From assembly GCA_050942695.1 (NCBI GenBank), contig JBMNNU010000144.1, positions 1-8,033 of the forward strand: a stretch of DNA of 8,033 nucleotides. The letters are read 5' to 3'. A model generated the notes under the pieces. That model saw only the letters and a list, made by a program, of their open reading frames with translations, was not told where the DNA came from and made no database searches. Origin of the DNA: JBMNNU01 sp050942695. GTDB taxonomy: Bacteria > Chloroflexota > UBA6077. How positions within the stretch are numbered: position 1 is the stretch's first letter; the number at the start of each line of letters is the position of its first letter. Shown here in pieces: positions 1 to 6,089 of this stretch. The position numbers and the translations under genes were made by a program.

Positions 1-2
1 CG

Positions 3-755
3 TGTGAAGAGTCTCAGATCGCACTCCTTACCGGCCCCAACATGGCGGGAAAATCTACATACATACTAGGTGTCGCGTTGATAGCGCTGATGGCGCAGGT
101 TGGGAGCTTTGTTCCAGCCGAGGAGGCGCGTATCGGGCTGATAGATCGAATATTTACCAGGGTTGGCGCCCAGCACGACGTGACTACCGGTAAGAGCACC
201 TTCTTGGTGGAGATGGCCGAGACAGCCAACGTGCTTCACAATGCCAGCAACCGCAGCCTAGTGATATTGGATGAAGTTGGTCGAGGCACCAGCACCTATG
301 ACGGTATGGCGATAGCGAGAGCGGTGATAGAATACCTTCATCAGGAGCCGAGGCTTCAATGTAAGACACTCTTCGCCACTCACTATCACGAGCTCACAGA
401 TCTGGAACAGCTACTCCCGAGAGTGATTAATCTCAGGATGGACGTCCTGGAAGAGGGCGGCCGTGTGGCGTTTCTACACAGGGTTGTGCCCGGCAGCGCC
501 GACAGGAGCTATGGGATTCACGTTGCCCAACTGGCAGGAGTACCGGGACCGGTTATCCGGCGCGCGAGAGAGATCCTGGAAGCGCTAGAAAATGGGAAGG
601 CCTCACCCAGAACAACCAGTATTGTTGATGAGAGAACGTTGGCATCCGATTACTCTGAAATCATAGATGAGCTGCGATCCCTGGATATCCAGAGCATGAC
701 ACCGCTCCAGGCAATCACCAAGCTAAACGAGCTACAGCAAAAAGTGAGGGATTAA
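3..755 (+). CDS. mutS: DNA mismatch repair ATPase MutS, C-terminal part (5' end outside window)
   Basis: This is the C-terminal ATPase domain of MutS, the protein that binds mismatched DNA and recruits MutL. The reading frame is open from the first complete codon of the window, so the ATG at 42 lies inside the Walker A motif and is not the start. Visible motifs are the Walker A loop TGPNMAGKST (about 30-59), the signature segment STFLVEMAETANVL (about 195-236), Walker B with LVILDEVGRGTSTYDG (about 258-303), and the switch histidine region FATHYHEL (about 373-396). The helix-turn-helix dimerisation tail with SYGIHVAQLAGVP follows (about 508-546). The end is the usual short C-terminus, PLQAITKLNELQQKVRD, without an obvious beta-clamp motif. 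The TAA stop is followed 8 nt later by mutL, which implies a mutSL operon. The mismatch-binding, connector and clamp domains lie off the left edge. Confidence 0.97.
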   Translation, partial: CEESQIALLTGPNMAGKSTYILGVALIALMAQVGSFVPAEEARIGLIDRIFTRVGAQHDVTTGKSTFLVEMAETANVLHNASNRSLVILDEVGRGTSTYDGMAIARAVIEYLHQEPRLQCKTLFATHYHELTDLEQLLPRVINLRMDVLEEGGRVAFLHRVVPGSADRSYGIHVAQLAGVPGPVIRRAREILEALENGKASPRTTSIVDERTLASDYSEIIDELRSLDIQSMTPLQAITKLNELQQKVRD

Positions 756-763
756 GAAGCCCA

Positions 764-2482
764 TTGAGTATTAAGATCCTCCCACCGGAAGTTGTGGAAA
801 AGATAGCCGCGGGCGAGGTAGTCGAGCGACCGGCCTCGGTAGTAAAAGAGCTGGTCGAGAACTCGCTGGACGCCGGAGCCCGGTCTGTGAATGTTGAGAT
901 CGCCAGCGGTGGCCGCGACCTGATTAGGGTAGCAGACGATGGGGCCGGTATGGGGCCGAAGGAGCTGTTGTTGGCGGTGCAGCATCACGCCACCAGCAAA
1001 ATCGCATCCGCCGACGATCTGTCGTCGATCTCCACTCTCGGCTTTCGGGGGGAGGCGTTATCCAGCATCGGGTCTGTTTCCCGACTCACCCTGGTCAGTC
1101 GAATACCGAGCGTCGATGCGGCTTTTTCTTTGAAGGTTGATGGAGGCGTAATCGGAAAACCGACGGCTACATCTCGCGCTCCGGGAACGACCGTCACGGT
1201 CGAGGATCTATTCTACAACGTTCCGGCGCGCCGCAAGTTTCTCCGATCGGCCGCATCCGAGACGGCTCAGGTAATCAACTTACTGAACCAGCTTGCGCTG
1301 GCATACCCAGAGGTTCGTTTCGAGATGGTGGTGGACGGCCGGCATGTGCTGAGTACCCCCGGCCTAGGTGACCCTGAAGAGGCCGTTCTCGCTGTTCTGG
1401 GACGTGAAGTGGCGGCATCTTTGATCCCCGTTAGCGCGGAGATCACTATCGACCAGTTCTCAAAGGGGGTTGCTGCCACAATTAACGGCTTCCTCGTAGA
1501 TCCGAAAGTGAACCGCGCCAACCGATCCAACCTTTGGCTATTCGTCAATCGACGACTTGTAAAAAGCCGATCTCTTTCGTATGCCATCGAAGAGGGGTAC
1601 CAAACCCTCATTCCCGTGGGCAGACATCCGATCGCCATTATCGATATCCAGGCACCCCCTAGTGAAGTTGACGTAAACGTTCATCCATCGAAGAGCGAGG
1701 TCAAATTGCTGCGAGAGCGGCGCATCTACGGTGGGCTGCGCGACGCGGTCAGAGAAGCGCTTGGGCAGTCTTCTTCCTGGGCTAAGCAGATCGATACTGT
1801 TACTACCCCCGCATCATCTGCCCCTCAGGACGTTCAGCCTACTACCCATCTCCTGATCGATGCTCCACCGGACCAGGGTGCATCCCCATCCGAACTAACC
1901 GTTGCTGGCAGACGCCTACCCATTCTCCGATTGATAGGGCAGGTATCTCAAAGCTATATCGTGGCGGAGGGTGAGATGGGGCTCTATCTCATCGACCAGC
2001 ACGCCGCTCACGAGAGAGTGCTTTATCATCGGTTGAAAAAGGCTATGGAAAGCGACTCTAAGACACAGTATCTACTGGAACCGGCCGTGCTGGAGTTGGA
2101 GCCAGGCCAATGGGAAGTAACTCAATCGGCGAAGGATGCGATGGAGGCGCTGGGCTTCGTCTTCGAAGCCTTTGGAGAGGGCGCAATTCTGGTCCGTGGA
2201 ATACCGGGAGAGCTGCCTTCTAGCGAAGCAATTCGGGTGTTGAAAGAAGCCTTGAGCGACCTCTCTAACGATGGTATCAAGGAAGACTGGAAGGAGCAAA
2301 TGGCAGTCGCCTTATCCTGCAAAGGTGCCATAAAAGCGGGGCAACTGCTGAAACCAGAGGAGATGCGATCGCTGTTAGAGGCGCTCGAAGAGGCCGATAT
2401 TACCCAACATTGCTCTCATGGGCGACCTACGGCTATCCTCCTCAGCCATCAACAGATGGCTAAGGAGTTCGGCCGCAGATAG
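764..2482 (+). CDS. mutL: DNA mismatch repair protein MutL (TTG start)
   Basis: MutL is the ATP-gated matchmaker between MutS and downstream repair steps; many MutL proteins lacking a MutH partner also nick DNA. The GHKL ATPase domain fills residues 1 to about 330: KELVENSLDAGA with Glu29 and Asn33, DDGAGM (58-63), HATSKI (75-80), TLGFRGEALSSIG (91-103), and the transducer segment VDVNVHPSKSEV with Lys310. A low-conservation linker (about 335-385) leads to the C-terminal dimerisation/endonuclease domain with DQHAAHE (411-417), SCKGAIKAG (518-526) and CSHGRP (550-555). The final Glu of the DQHA(X)2E(X)4E motif is His422 here, and the Pro of CPHGRP is Ser551; the D/H/E and C/H metal ligands are kept, so nicking activity is still plausible. 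The TTG start puts the canonical N-terminus IKILPPEVVEKIAAGEVVERP at the right place. The ribosome site is weak (GTGAGGG 13 nt upstream, AAGAAG closer). Length of 572 aa is normal. Confidence 0.97.
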   Translation: MSIKILPPEVVEKIAAGEVVERPASVVKELVENSLDAGARSVNVEIASGGRDLIRVADDGAGMGPKELLLAVQHHATSKIASADDLSSISTLGFRGEALSSIGSVSRLTLVSRIPSVDAAFSLKVDGGVIGKPTATSRAPGTTVTVEDLFYNVPARRKFLRSAASETAQVINLLNQLALAYPEVRFEMVVDGRHVLSTPGLGDPEEAVLAVLGREVAASLIPVSAEITIDQFSKGVAATINGFLVDPKVNRANRSNLWLFVNRRLVKSRSLSYAIEEGYQTLIPVGRHPIAIIDIQAPPSEVDVNVHPSKSEVKLLRERRIYGGLRDAVREALGQSSSWAKQIDTVTTPASSAPQDVQPTTHLLIDAPPDQGASPSELTVAGRRLPILRLIGQVSQSYIVAEGEMGLYLIDQHAAHERVLYHRLKKAMESDSKTQYLLEPAVLELEPGQWEVTQSAKDAMEALGFVFEAFGEGAILVRGIPGELPSSEAIRVLKEALSDLSNDGIKEDWKEQMAVALSCKGAIKAGQLLKPEEMRSLLEALEEADITQHCSHGRPTAILLSHQQMAKEFGRR

Positions 2483-2505
2483 AATGACAGCAACATTATA
2501 GTGTG

Positions 2506-2548
2506 CGCAGGCTGGTCTCTCTCACATTACAGAGATGGCCAGCCTGCG
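2506..2548 (+). terminator. Hairpin between mutL and convergent XRE gene (possible terminator)
   Basis: A perfect 10-bp stem, CGCAGGCTGG paired with CCAGCCTGCG (2506-2515 and 2539-2548), is extended inward by TCTCT/AGAGA (2516-2520 and 2531-2535) around a three-base bulge and a 10-nt loop. On the plus strand it is followed only by a modest T-containing run (GTTTCGTT), and on the minus strand by no T-run. It sits exactly between two convergent stop codons, which favours a terminator role, perhaps in both directions. The weak T-tract keeps the confidence moderate. Confidence 0.5.
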
Positions 2549-2557
2549 GTTTCGTTC

Positions 2558-2809
2558 TCAAGCTATCTTAGTTATCGGGATATACCGCTGCTCGCTCTTG
2601 CCACCTGGTATCAGTTTCCACAGATCGTTGGACGGGATTTCCAGGGCTTTCGCTAGCCTCTCGATGTCCTGGGCTGAGACGTATTTTCGTCGACCTGACT
2701 CCAGGGCACTAATCAAAGAGTGGCTAACTTCGGCTTTTTCCGCGAGTCGCTGCTGGGTCATCCCCTTTGATACACGGAGTTCCTTAACCTTTTGTCCGAG
2801 TGGTGTCAT
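2558..2809 (-). CDS. Small XRE-family helix-turn-helix regulator
   Basis: An 83-residue protein that is almost entirely one Cro/C1-type (XRE) DNA-binding domain. Residues about 5-62 form the five-helix fold: VKELRVSKGMTQQRLAEKAEVSHSLISALESGR shows the classic QxxLAxxxxVSxxxISxxExG pattern (recognition helix about 29-38), followed by the capping segment DIERLAKALEIPSNDLWKLI. There is no ligand-binding, peptidase or membrane domain, and the tail (about 67-83) is short and basic/hydrophobic. It is therefore a stand-alone DNA binder, likely a dimer and likely autoregulatory, with an unknown target. The ATG is supported by AGGAAGAGGG upstream (GAGGG ending 9 nt before the start) and by a promoter further up. 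It is convergent with mutL and has no partner toxin or peptidase gene beside it, so an antitoxin role is not supported. The regulatory target cannot be read from the sequence. Confidence 0.88.
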   Translation of the reverse strand: MTPLGQKVKELRVSKGMTQQRLAEKAEVSHSLISALESGRRKYVSAQDIERLAKALEIPSNDLWKLIPGGKSEQRYIPITKIA

Positions 2810-2836
2810 CTGTCTTAGCCCTCTTCCTTATCCTTA

Positions 2837-2855
2837 CGCTAGGTGCTCGCTAGCG
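2837..2855. promoter_or_regulatory. Candidate operator: CGCTAG direct repeat at 11-bp spacing
   Basis: CGCTAG occurs at 2837-2842 and again at 2848-2853, 11 bp apart, about one helical turn. The second copy is part of the perfect 8-bp palindrome CGCTAGCG (2848-2855). Both lie just downstream of the predicted XRE transcription start, where a bound repressor would block transcription. XRE regulators commonly repress their own genes, so autoregulation is the natural reading, but the assignment is inference. Confidence 0.35.
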
Positions 2856-2865
2856 CGTGATCTAT

Positions 2866-2894
2866 ATTGTATTAGTTCTTAGGAGGATCATCAA
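2866..2894 (-). promoter_or_regulatory. Sigma70-type promoter of the XRE regulator gene
   Basis: On the minus strand, TTGATG (2894-2889) and TACAAT (2871-2866) are separated by exactly 17 bp. They match the consensus at 4 of 6 and 5 of 6 positions. Predicted transcription starts near 2859, giving a leader of about 50 nt before the ATG at 2809. Orientation and distance fit the XRE gene. This is a pattern match, not a measured promoter. Confidence 0.6.
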
Positions 2895-3430
2895 GAGCAC
2901 AATCAATGCCATCATCTTGTTTTGCGACTTGCTGGTTTTGACTGGCTCTCGTCCCCATGTTTCTCTTTTTTCCTATTCCTAGTATTTGATTACTCTTCTA
3001 TATGCAACAATAACAAGTCTCATGCCTAAAATTCTGATCTACGCCATCGTTCAAGCGCGACCCGCTCCCTCTCTTTGGAGCCGATGCCGGAGTGGTTCAC
3101 GGCCAGGGTGACAGTCTATCTCGTAACGGCAGGCTTCCTTGATCGCCATGCCCGATCCATCTCTAGGCCGTCATGCCCGACCTGATCGGGCATCCAGGGG
3201 TCCACGTTGGCGTGTAGGGGTAGCCTCACGAGTTGATGGGACATCCGGACCCCCGCTTTCGCGAGGGTGACGAAAGAGACGAGCCCCGACGCTACAGATC
3301 TGGCTTTTGTGTGAACCATGCCCCGATGCCTCGCGCTGGGCACAACCTATGCAGGGCTAACTATCCCTCAGTTGATCGTTAACCGGCAATCGCGGTAACC
3401 CGAAGATCATTTTGAAAGGGATAAGCCAGA
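2895..3430. other. Gene-poor intergenic region between XRE regulator and charged ORF
   Basis: No convincing protein or RNA gene was found in this stretch. The left part (about 2900-3050) is relatively AT-rich and contains a pyrimidine-rich run (CTCTTTTTTCC, about 2964-2974) with no clear stem before it. The part from about 3060 to 3300 is GC-rich and carries hairpins with the sequence style of dispersed intergenic repeats (see the repeat at 3169-3272). The last 60 bases lead into the ribosome site of the charged ORF; no good promoter was recognised there. The AT-rich and GC-rich halves differ visibly in composition, which suggests a composite of separate origins. Confidence 0.5.
3169..3272. 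repeat. Dispersed-type intergenic repeat with two hairpins and CGTCA/TGACG ends
   Basis: The element of about 104 bp is bounded by short inverted ends, CGTCA (3169-3173) and TGACG (3268-3272). It holds a 7-bp perfect hairpin at its left end, TGCCCGA/TCGGGCA (3174-3180 and 3186-3192, 5-nt loop). A second stem at its right end is CCCCCGC/GCGAGGG (3250-3256 and 3261-3267, one mismatch, 4-nt loop). Inside lie ATCCAGGGGTCC and ATCCGGACCCCC, partly complementary to each other. This layout (GTCATGCCCG..., GGGCATCCAGG, CCCCGCTTTCGCG...GTGACG) is typical of REP/MITE-like intergenic repeats present in many copies in some genomes. Copy number cannot be judged from one window. Confidence 0.55.
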
Positions 3431-3712
3431 ATGGGGAGAAAACCTGAAGACAAACCGCAAGAAGAGCGTAAAGGTGAGCAAGCACGGCATCTCCAGTTCC
3501 CTCAAGAATCGTGGACGGAGATAGATGCCGAGGGTTCGGACAGCGAAATGTCCCAGGGACGCCAGAGCGACGATCCCTTCTACACACCTCTAGCTACCGA
3601 AGCAGCAGAGCGCAAGTTGCGTGAGAAGAGAGCCGCGGAGGCGCGACTGAAGAAAGACACGGAGACACAGGGAGGCGAAGACCCAGAGCAACCGGATGAA
3701 CAGGATGGATAG
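3431..3712 (+). CDS. Hypothetical small, highly charged hydrophilic protein
   Basis: A 93-residue protein that I do not recognise. It is dominated by Glu, Lys, Arg, Asp and Gln, with a single Trp (about residue 28), two Phe and no hydrophobic core, membrane segment, signal peptide or cysteine motif. The middle region, TEAAERKLREKRAAEARLKK (about 56-75), could form a charged helix or short coiled coil; the ends (residues 1-20 and 76-93) look disordered, the last part being acidic. An ATG preceded by GAAAGGGA (3414-3421) at about 9 nt gives a plausible ribosome site. Codon usage is mixed and compatible with its neighbours. It is convergent with guaB, leaving only 30 bp between stop codons. It may be a real lineage-specific protein, but a chance frame cannot be excluded. 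Confidence 0.55.
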   Translation: MGRKPEDKPQEERKGEQARHLQFPQESWTEIDAEGSDSEMSQGRQSDDPFYTPLATEAAERKLREKRAAEARLKKDTETQGGEDPEQPDEQDG

Positions 3713-3742
3713 TTAACACCAACCCTATCTTCTATCCTTGAT

Positions 3743-5197
3743 CTACCGGGAGTAGTTAGGCGCCTCGCGCGTCAGATATATATCGTGGACATGGCTCTCA
3801 CCAAGGCTGGCCTGGGTTATTCGTATCATCTTACTCTCTCGTTGCAACTGCTCGATCGTTTGGCATCCCAGGTAGCCCATACCGGATCGCAATCCGCCCA
3901 CCAACTGGTGTAGCACGTAAGAAAGAGGGCCCTTATAGGGCACTCGCCCTTCCACTCCTTCGGGCACCAGCTTGTCACCTTGGGCTTGGCCGTACCTATC
4001 CCGGCCGAAGTACTTCATGGCGCCCATCGAGCCCATCCCACGGTAATCCTTATAACGATCGCCCTGATACACCACTACCTCGCCCGGGCTTTCCTCGACA
4101 CCGGCCAACAGGTTGCCAAGCATCACGCAATCCGCGCCTGCGCAAAGGGCTTTCGTTATGTCGCCGCTATACTTAATACCTCCATCGGCGATAAGGGGAA
4201 CCTGCCCTTGAGTGGCCTTTACCGCATCCATTATCGCGGTAATCTGAGGGACTCCCGCTCCGGAAACGACGCGGGTGGTGCAGATCGACCCCGGCCCCAT
4301 ACCCACTTTAATGGCATCGGCGCCAGCGTCCATCAGGCGCTTGGCCCCATCGTAGGTAGCGATGTTGCCGCCGATCACCTGTGTTTTGGGGTATCGCGCC
4401 TTTAGAGTAGATATGGCCTTAACTACGTTGCGCGATGCCCCGTGGGCGGAATCCACCGCCAGGACATCAACTCCAGCTTCTATCAGCGCTGCTGCGCGTT
4501 GGAGCAGGTCTTCCCCAACACCCACGGCAGCTCCGACCAGCAGTCTACCCAGAGAGTCCTTCGCCGCATGTGGGTAGCTTATCTTCTTCTGTATGTCCTT
4601 GACAGTAATCAGCCCCTTCAAGATCCCATGATCGTCGACGATGGGCAGCTTCTCGATTTTGTGCTGGTGCAAGATCTCTATTGCCTGTTCCAGAGTCGTG
4701 CCCACCGGTGCGGTAACGAGACCCTTGCTGGTCATCAACTCCGCTACCTTCTTCTCCCCGCCGGTTTCGAATCGGATATCGCGGTTGGTGAGTATTCCTA
4801 CCAACCTCATATCCTCGTCGACGATGGGAACGCCGGAAATGTGGTATTGCTCCATGATGCGCCAAGCATCACTGAGGGAATCGTTGGGGCTGAGAACAAC
4901 AGGGTTGACAATCATACCGCTCTCGGATCGTTTGACCCTATCGACCTCTTCAGCTTGCCTTTCAACGGTCATACCGCGATGGATGATACCCAGCCCGCCT
5001 TCTCTAGCCAGAGCGATAGCCATGCGGCTCTCGGTTACGGTATCCATAGCAGCGGAGATTATGGGGATATTGATAGTGATCTCTTTTGTCAGCCTCGTGC
5101 TGATGTTTACGTCGGAAGGAAGGACTTCCGAATAGCTGGGGATAAGTAAGACGTCGTCAAAAGTTAGGCCTTCAGCAACGACCTTCTCCATGGGCAC
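3743..5197 (-). CDS. guaB: Inosine-5'-monophosphate dehydrogenase (GTG or internal ATG start)
   Basis: GuaB oxidises IMP to XMP with NAD+, the first committed step of GMP synthesis in the cytoplasm. The 484-aa length is typical. The barrel starts with LTFDDVLLIPSYSEVLP (11-27) and continues with PIISAAMDTVTE (45-56). It is interrupted by a Bateman module of two CBS domains (about 93-205, SGVPIVDEDMRLVGILTNRD and KLPIVDDHGILKGLITVKD), then resumes with VDSAHG (249-254). The potassium-binding/active-site loop is GPGSICTTR (301-309) with catalytic Cys306, and the phosphate site is DGGI (338-341). The mobile flap carries the Arg401-Tyr402 dyad. Everything needed for activity is present. The start is ambiguous: GTG at 5197 (5 nt after TGAGGGGG) or ATG at 5191 (11 nt after it). 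No promoter was recognised in the short leader; an intrinsic terminator for tmRNA lies directly upstream. Confidence 0.98.
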   Translation of the reverse strand: MPMEKVVAEGLTFDDVLLIPSYSEVLPSDVNISTRLTKEITINIPIISAAMDTVTESRMAIALAREGGLGIIHRGMTVERQAEEVDRVKRSESGMIVNPVVLSPNDSLSDAWRIMEQYHISGVPIVDEDMRLVGILTNRDIRFETGGEKKVAELMTSKGLVTAPVGTTLEQAIEILHQHKIEKLPIVDDHGILKGLITVKDIQKKISYPHAAKDSLGRLLVGAAVGVGEDLLQRAAALIEAGVDVLAVDSAHGASRNVVKAISTLKARYPKTQVIGGNIATYDGAKRLMDAGADAIKVGMGPGSICTTRVVSGAGVPQITAIMDAVKATQGQVPLIADGGIKYSGDITKALCAGADCVMLGNLLAGVEESPGEVVVYQGDRYKDYRGMGSMGAMKYFGRDRYGQAQGDKLVPEGVEGRVPYKGPLSYVLHQLVGGLRSGMGYLGCQTIEQLQRESKMIRITQASLGESHVHDIYLTREAPNYSR

Positions 5198-5214
5198 ATC
5201 AACCCCCTCAGGTT

Positions 5215-5244
5215 AAAGAAAACCCCGCCGACAGCTCAGCAGGG
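5215..5244 (-). terminator. Intrinsic terminator of tmRNA, in the guaB leader
   Basis: Read on the minus strand, CCCTGCTGA (5244-5236) pairs with TCGGCGGGG (5231-5223) across a GCTG loop. The stem has 9 bp with two G-U pairs, and it is followed immediately by TTTTCTTT (5222-5215). It begins 7 nt after the encoded CCA end of tmRNA. This is the standard form of a Rho-independent terminator. It lies only 17 nt upstream of the guaB GTG. Confidence 0.75.
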
Positions 5245-5251
5245 AAAAATG

Positions 5252-5608
5252 TGGTGGAGGCGGGGGAGAATCGAACTCCCCGTCCAGAGCGAGTCCACCG
5301 AAAATATCCTACAAGCTTAGTCAGCATTTCGAATCTCACCTACTGCCGCCCTACTGACGGGGCGACAGGCGGCCAGCCCGCTGCTCTTAGGTAACCCTTA
5401 GCAGGCGGTCGGGGCTACAGCATCTCGGCTTAGTGACGCCCGACTCTGACCCACCGAGATGAGGTCAGGCGGACGCTCGAAGCGTTGTTACGCTGCGAGA
5501 GGAAGTGGTTCTTTGGCAGTTATGCCTTTGCCACCTGTTTAACGAGGCGTGATGGCACCTCGGCTTGCAATCTTCGCGTGTCGTCCCCTGTCGAAACCTG
5601 ACGCCCCC
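5252..5608 (-). ncRNA. ssrA: Transfer-messenger RNA (tmRNA, one-piece, CCA encoded)
   Basis: This RNA rescues stalled ribosomes together with SmpB and tags the unfinished protein for degradation. The 5' end GGGGGCG (5608-5602) pairs with CGCCTCC (5261-5255) to form a 7-bp acceptor stem whose third pair is G-U, the alanine identity element. CCA is encoded (5254-5252). The tRNA-like part shows the GGTTTCGAC motif near the 5' end and a T arm GGGAG-TTCGATT-CTCCC. The tag reading frame lies at 5517-5488. Downstream are a small CGCT/AGCG hairpin and a clear pseudoknot: CTGACC/GGTCAG stem (plus-strand positions 5446-5451 and 5463-5468) with the loop 5454-5461 pairing to 5421-5428 over 8 bp. Further stem-loops follow, including TGTCGCCC/GGGCGGCA. 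At 357 nt the length is usual. It begins 8 nt after the smpB stop codon; no separate promoter was clear. Confidence 0.97.
5488..5517 (-). other. tmRNA proteolysis-tag reading frame, AKEPLPLAA
   Basis: Within tmRNA, the frame GCC AAA GAA CCA CTT CCT then CTC GCA GCG TAA encodes AKEPLPLAA and stop. The resume codon GCC is preceded by TAACT, keeping the conserved A four bases upstream of the resume codon. The ending LAA is the standard degron read by ClpXP-type proteases. With alanine carried by tmRNA itself, the added tail would be A-AKEPLPLAA. A hairpin (CGCTTCGAGCG) follows directly after the stop, as in other tmRNAs. The tag is short and holds two prolines. Confidence 0.88.
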
Positions 5609-5616
5609 TTACTGTA

Positions 5617-6084
5617 CTATCGCCGAACAGCGTCCTTAAGCGCTCGCGCTACCTCTCGTTCAGCTTCCCGTCTGGCAATAGTCTCGCGTTTATCGTATTC
5701 CCTCTTGCCACGAGCTAATCCCAGAGCGACCTTTATATGCCCTTTCCGGTCATATACCCTCAAAGGGACTATCGTCCTACCGGTTTCCTTGGTCGCGCTA
5801 CCCAGCCGGGCGATCTCCCCTTTGTGAAGGAGCAATCTCCGCGGACGCCCAGTCTCGTGATTGAAGCGATTACCCTGATCGTAAGTTGCGATGTAGCTGT
5901 TGTACAGCCACACCTCCCCATCCCTGACCTTAGCGTAGCTGTCCCGAAGGTTAATTTTCCCTTCGCGGATCGACTTGACCTCGGTACCAGTAAGCTCGAT
6001 TCCGGCTTCGATAGTCTCGAGTATTTCGTAATCGTGAAACGCTTTTCTATTGTTTGCGTACAATCGTTCCGGTTTCTCAGGCAT
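5617..6084 (-). CDS. smpB: SsrA-binding protein SmpB
   Basis: SmpB binds the tRNA-like part of tmRNA and fills the decoding site of stalled ribosomes during trans-translation. The 155-residue protein has the full set of family motifs: NRKAFHDYEILET (12-24), GIELTGTEVKSIREGK (28-43), NLRDSYAKV (45-53), YDQGNRFNHETGRPRRLLLHK (68-88, OB-fold RNA-binding face), GLARGKREYDKRE (122-134). A basic tail (135-155) becomes helical in the mRNA channel; the DKRE segment is the conserved decoding-centre contact. The ATG at 6084 gives the standard N-terminus; no Shine-Dalgarno sequence precedes it, and a strong -10 box lies only 5 nt upstream, so the mRNA is probably leaderless. The stop codon is 8 nt from the 5' end of tmRNA, placing both rescue partners in one unit. 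The upstream neighbour is an S41 peptidase 52 bp away. Confidence 0.98.
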   Translation of the reverse strand: MPEKPERLYANNRKAFHDYEILETIEAGIELTGTEVKSIREGKINLRDSYAKVRDGEVWLYNSYIATYDQGNRFNHETGRPRRLLLHKGEIARLGSATKETGRTIVPLRVYDRKGHIKVALGLARGKREYDKRETIARREAEREVARALKDAVRR

Positions 6085-6089
6085 AGTAT

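Noticed and set aside
2493..2498. TATAAT box on the minus strand at the 3' end of mutL
   Set aside because: No -35 at a suitable distance and no gene downstream; it would only give an antisense transcript into mutL.
2535..2882. 115-aa plus-strand frame
   Set aside because: Antisense to the XRE gene, which has a clear domain, ribosome site and promoter.
2881..2941. Perfect AGGAGG followed by an 11-codon plus-strand frame from ATG at 2906
   Set aside because: The spacing of 19 nt is too long for a ribosome site, and the region overlaps the XRE promoter on the other strand; likely coincidence.
3116..3343. 75-aa minus-strand frame containing VTLAKAGVRMSH and PWMPDQVGHDG
   Set aside because: These peptides are the translation of the hairpin repeat itself and are a familiar artefact of such repeats; there is no ribosome site or domain.
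3690..3760. Imperfect inverted repeat (GGATAG/CTATCC with outer CCGG/CCGG) between the charged ORF and guaB
   Set aside because: The stem is broken, the loop is long and no T-run follows on either strand; not enough for a terminator call.
4442..5149. 235-aa plus-strand frame and overlapping shorter ones
   Set aside because: Antisense shadow of guaB, whose motifs are all on the minus strand.
5609..5640. GATAGT as a possible -10 for tmRNA
   Set aside because: The match is partial and no -35-like sequence stands at 16-18 bp, so a separate tmRNA promoter was not called.
5549..5827. 92-aa plus-strand frame across the tmRNA 5' end and smpB 3' end
   Set aside because: Antisense to two well-supported genes; no domain.
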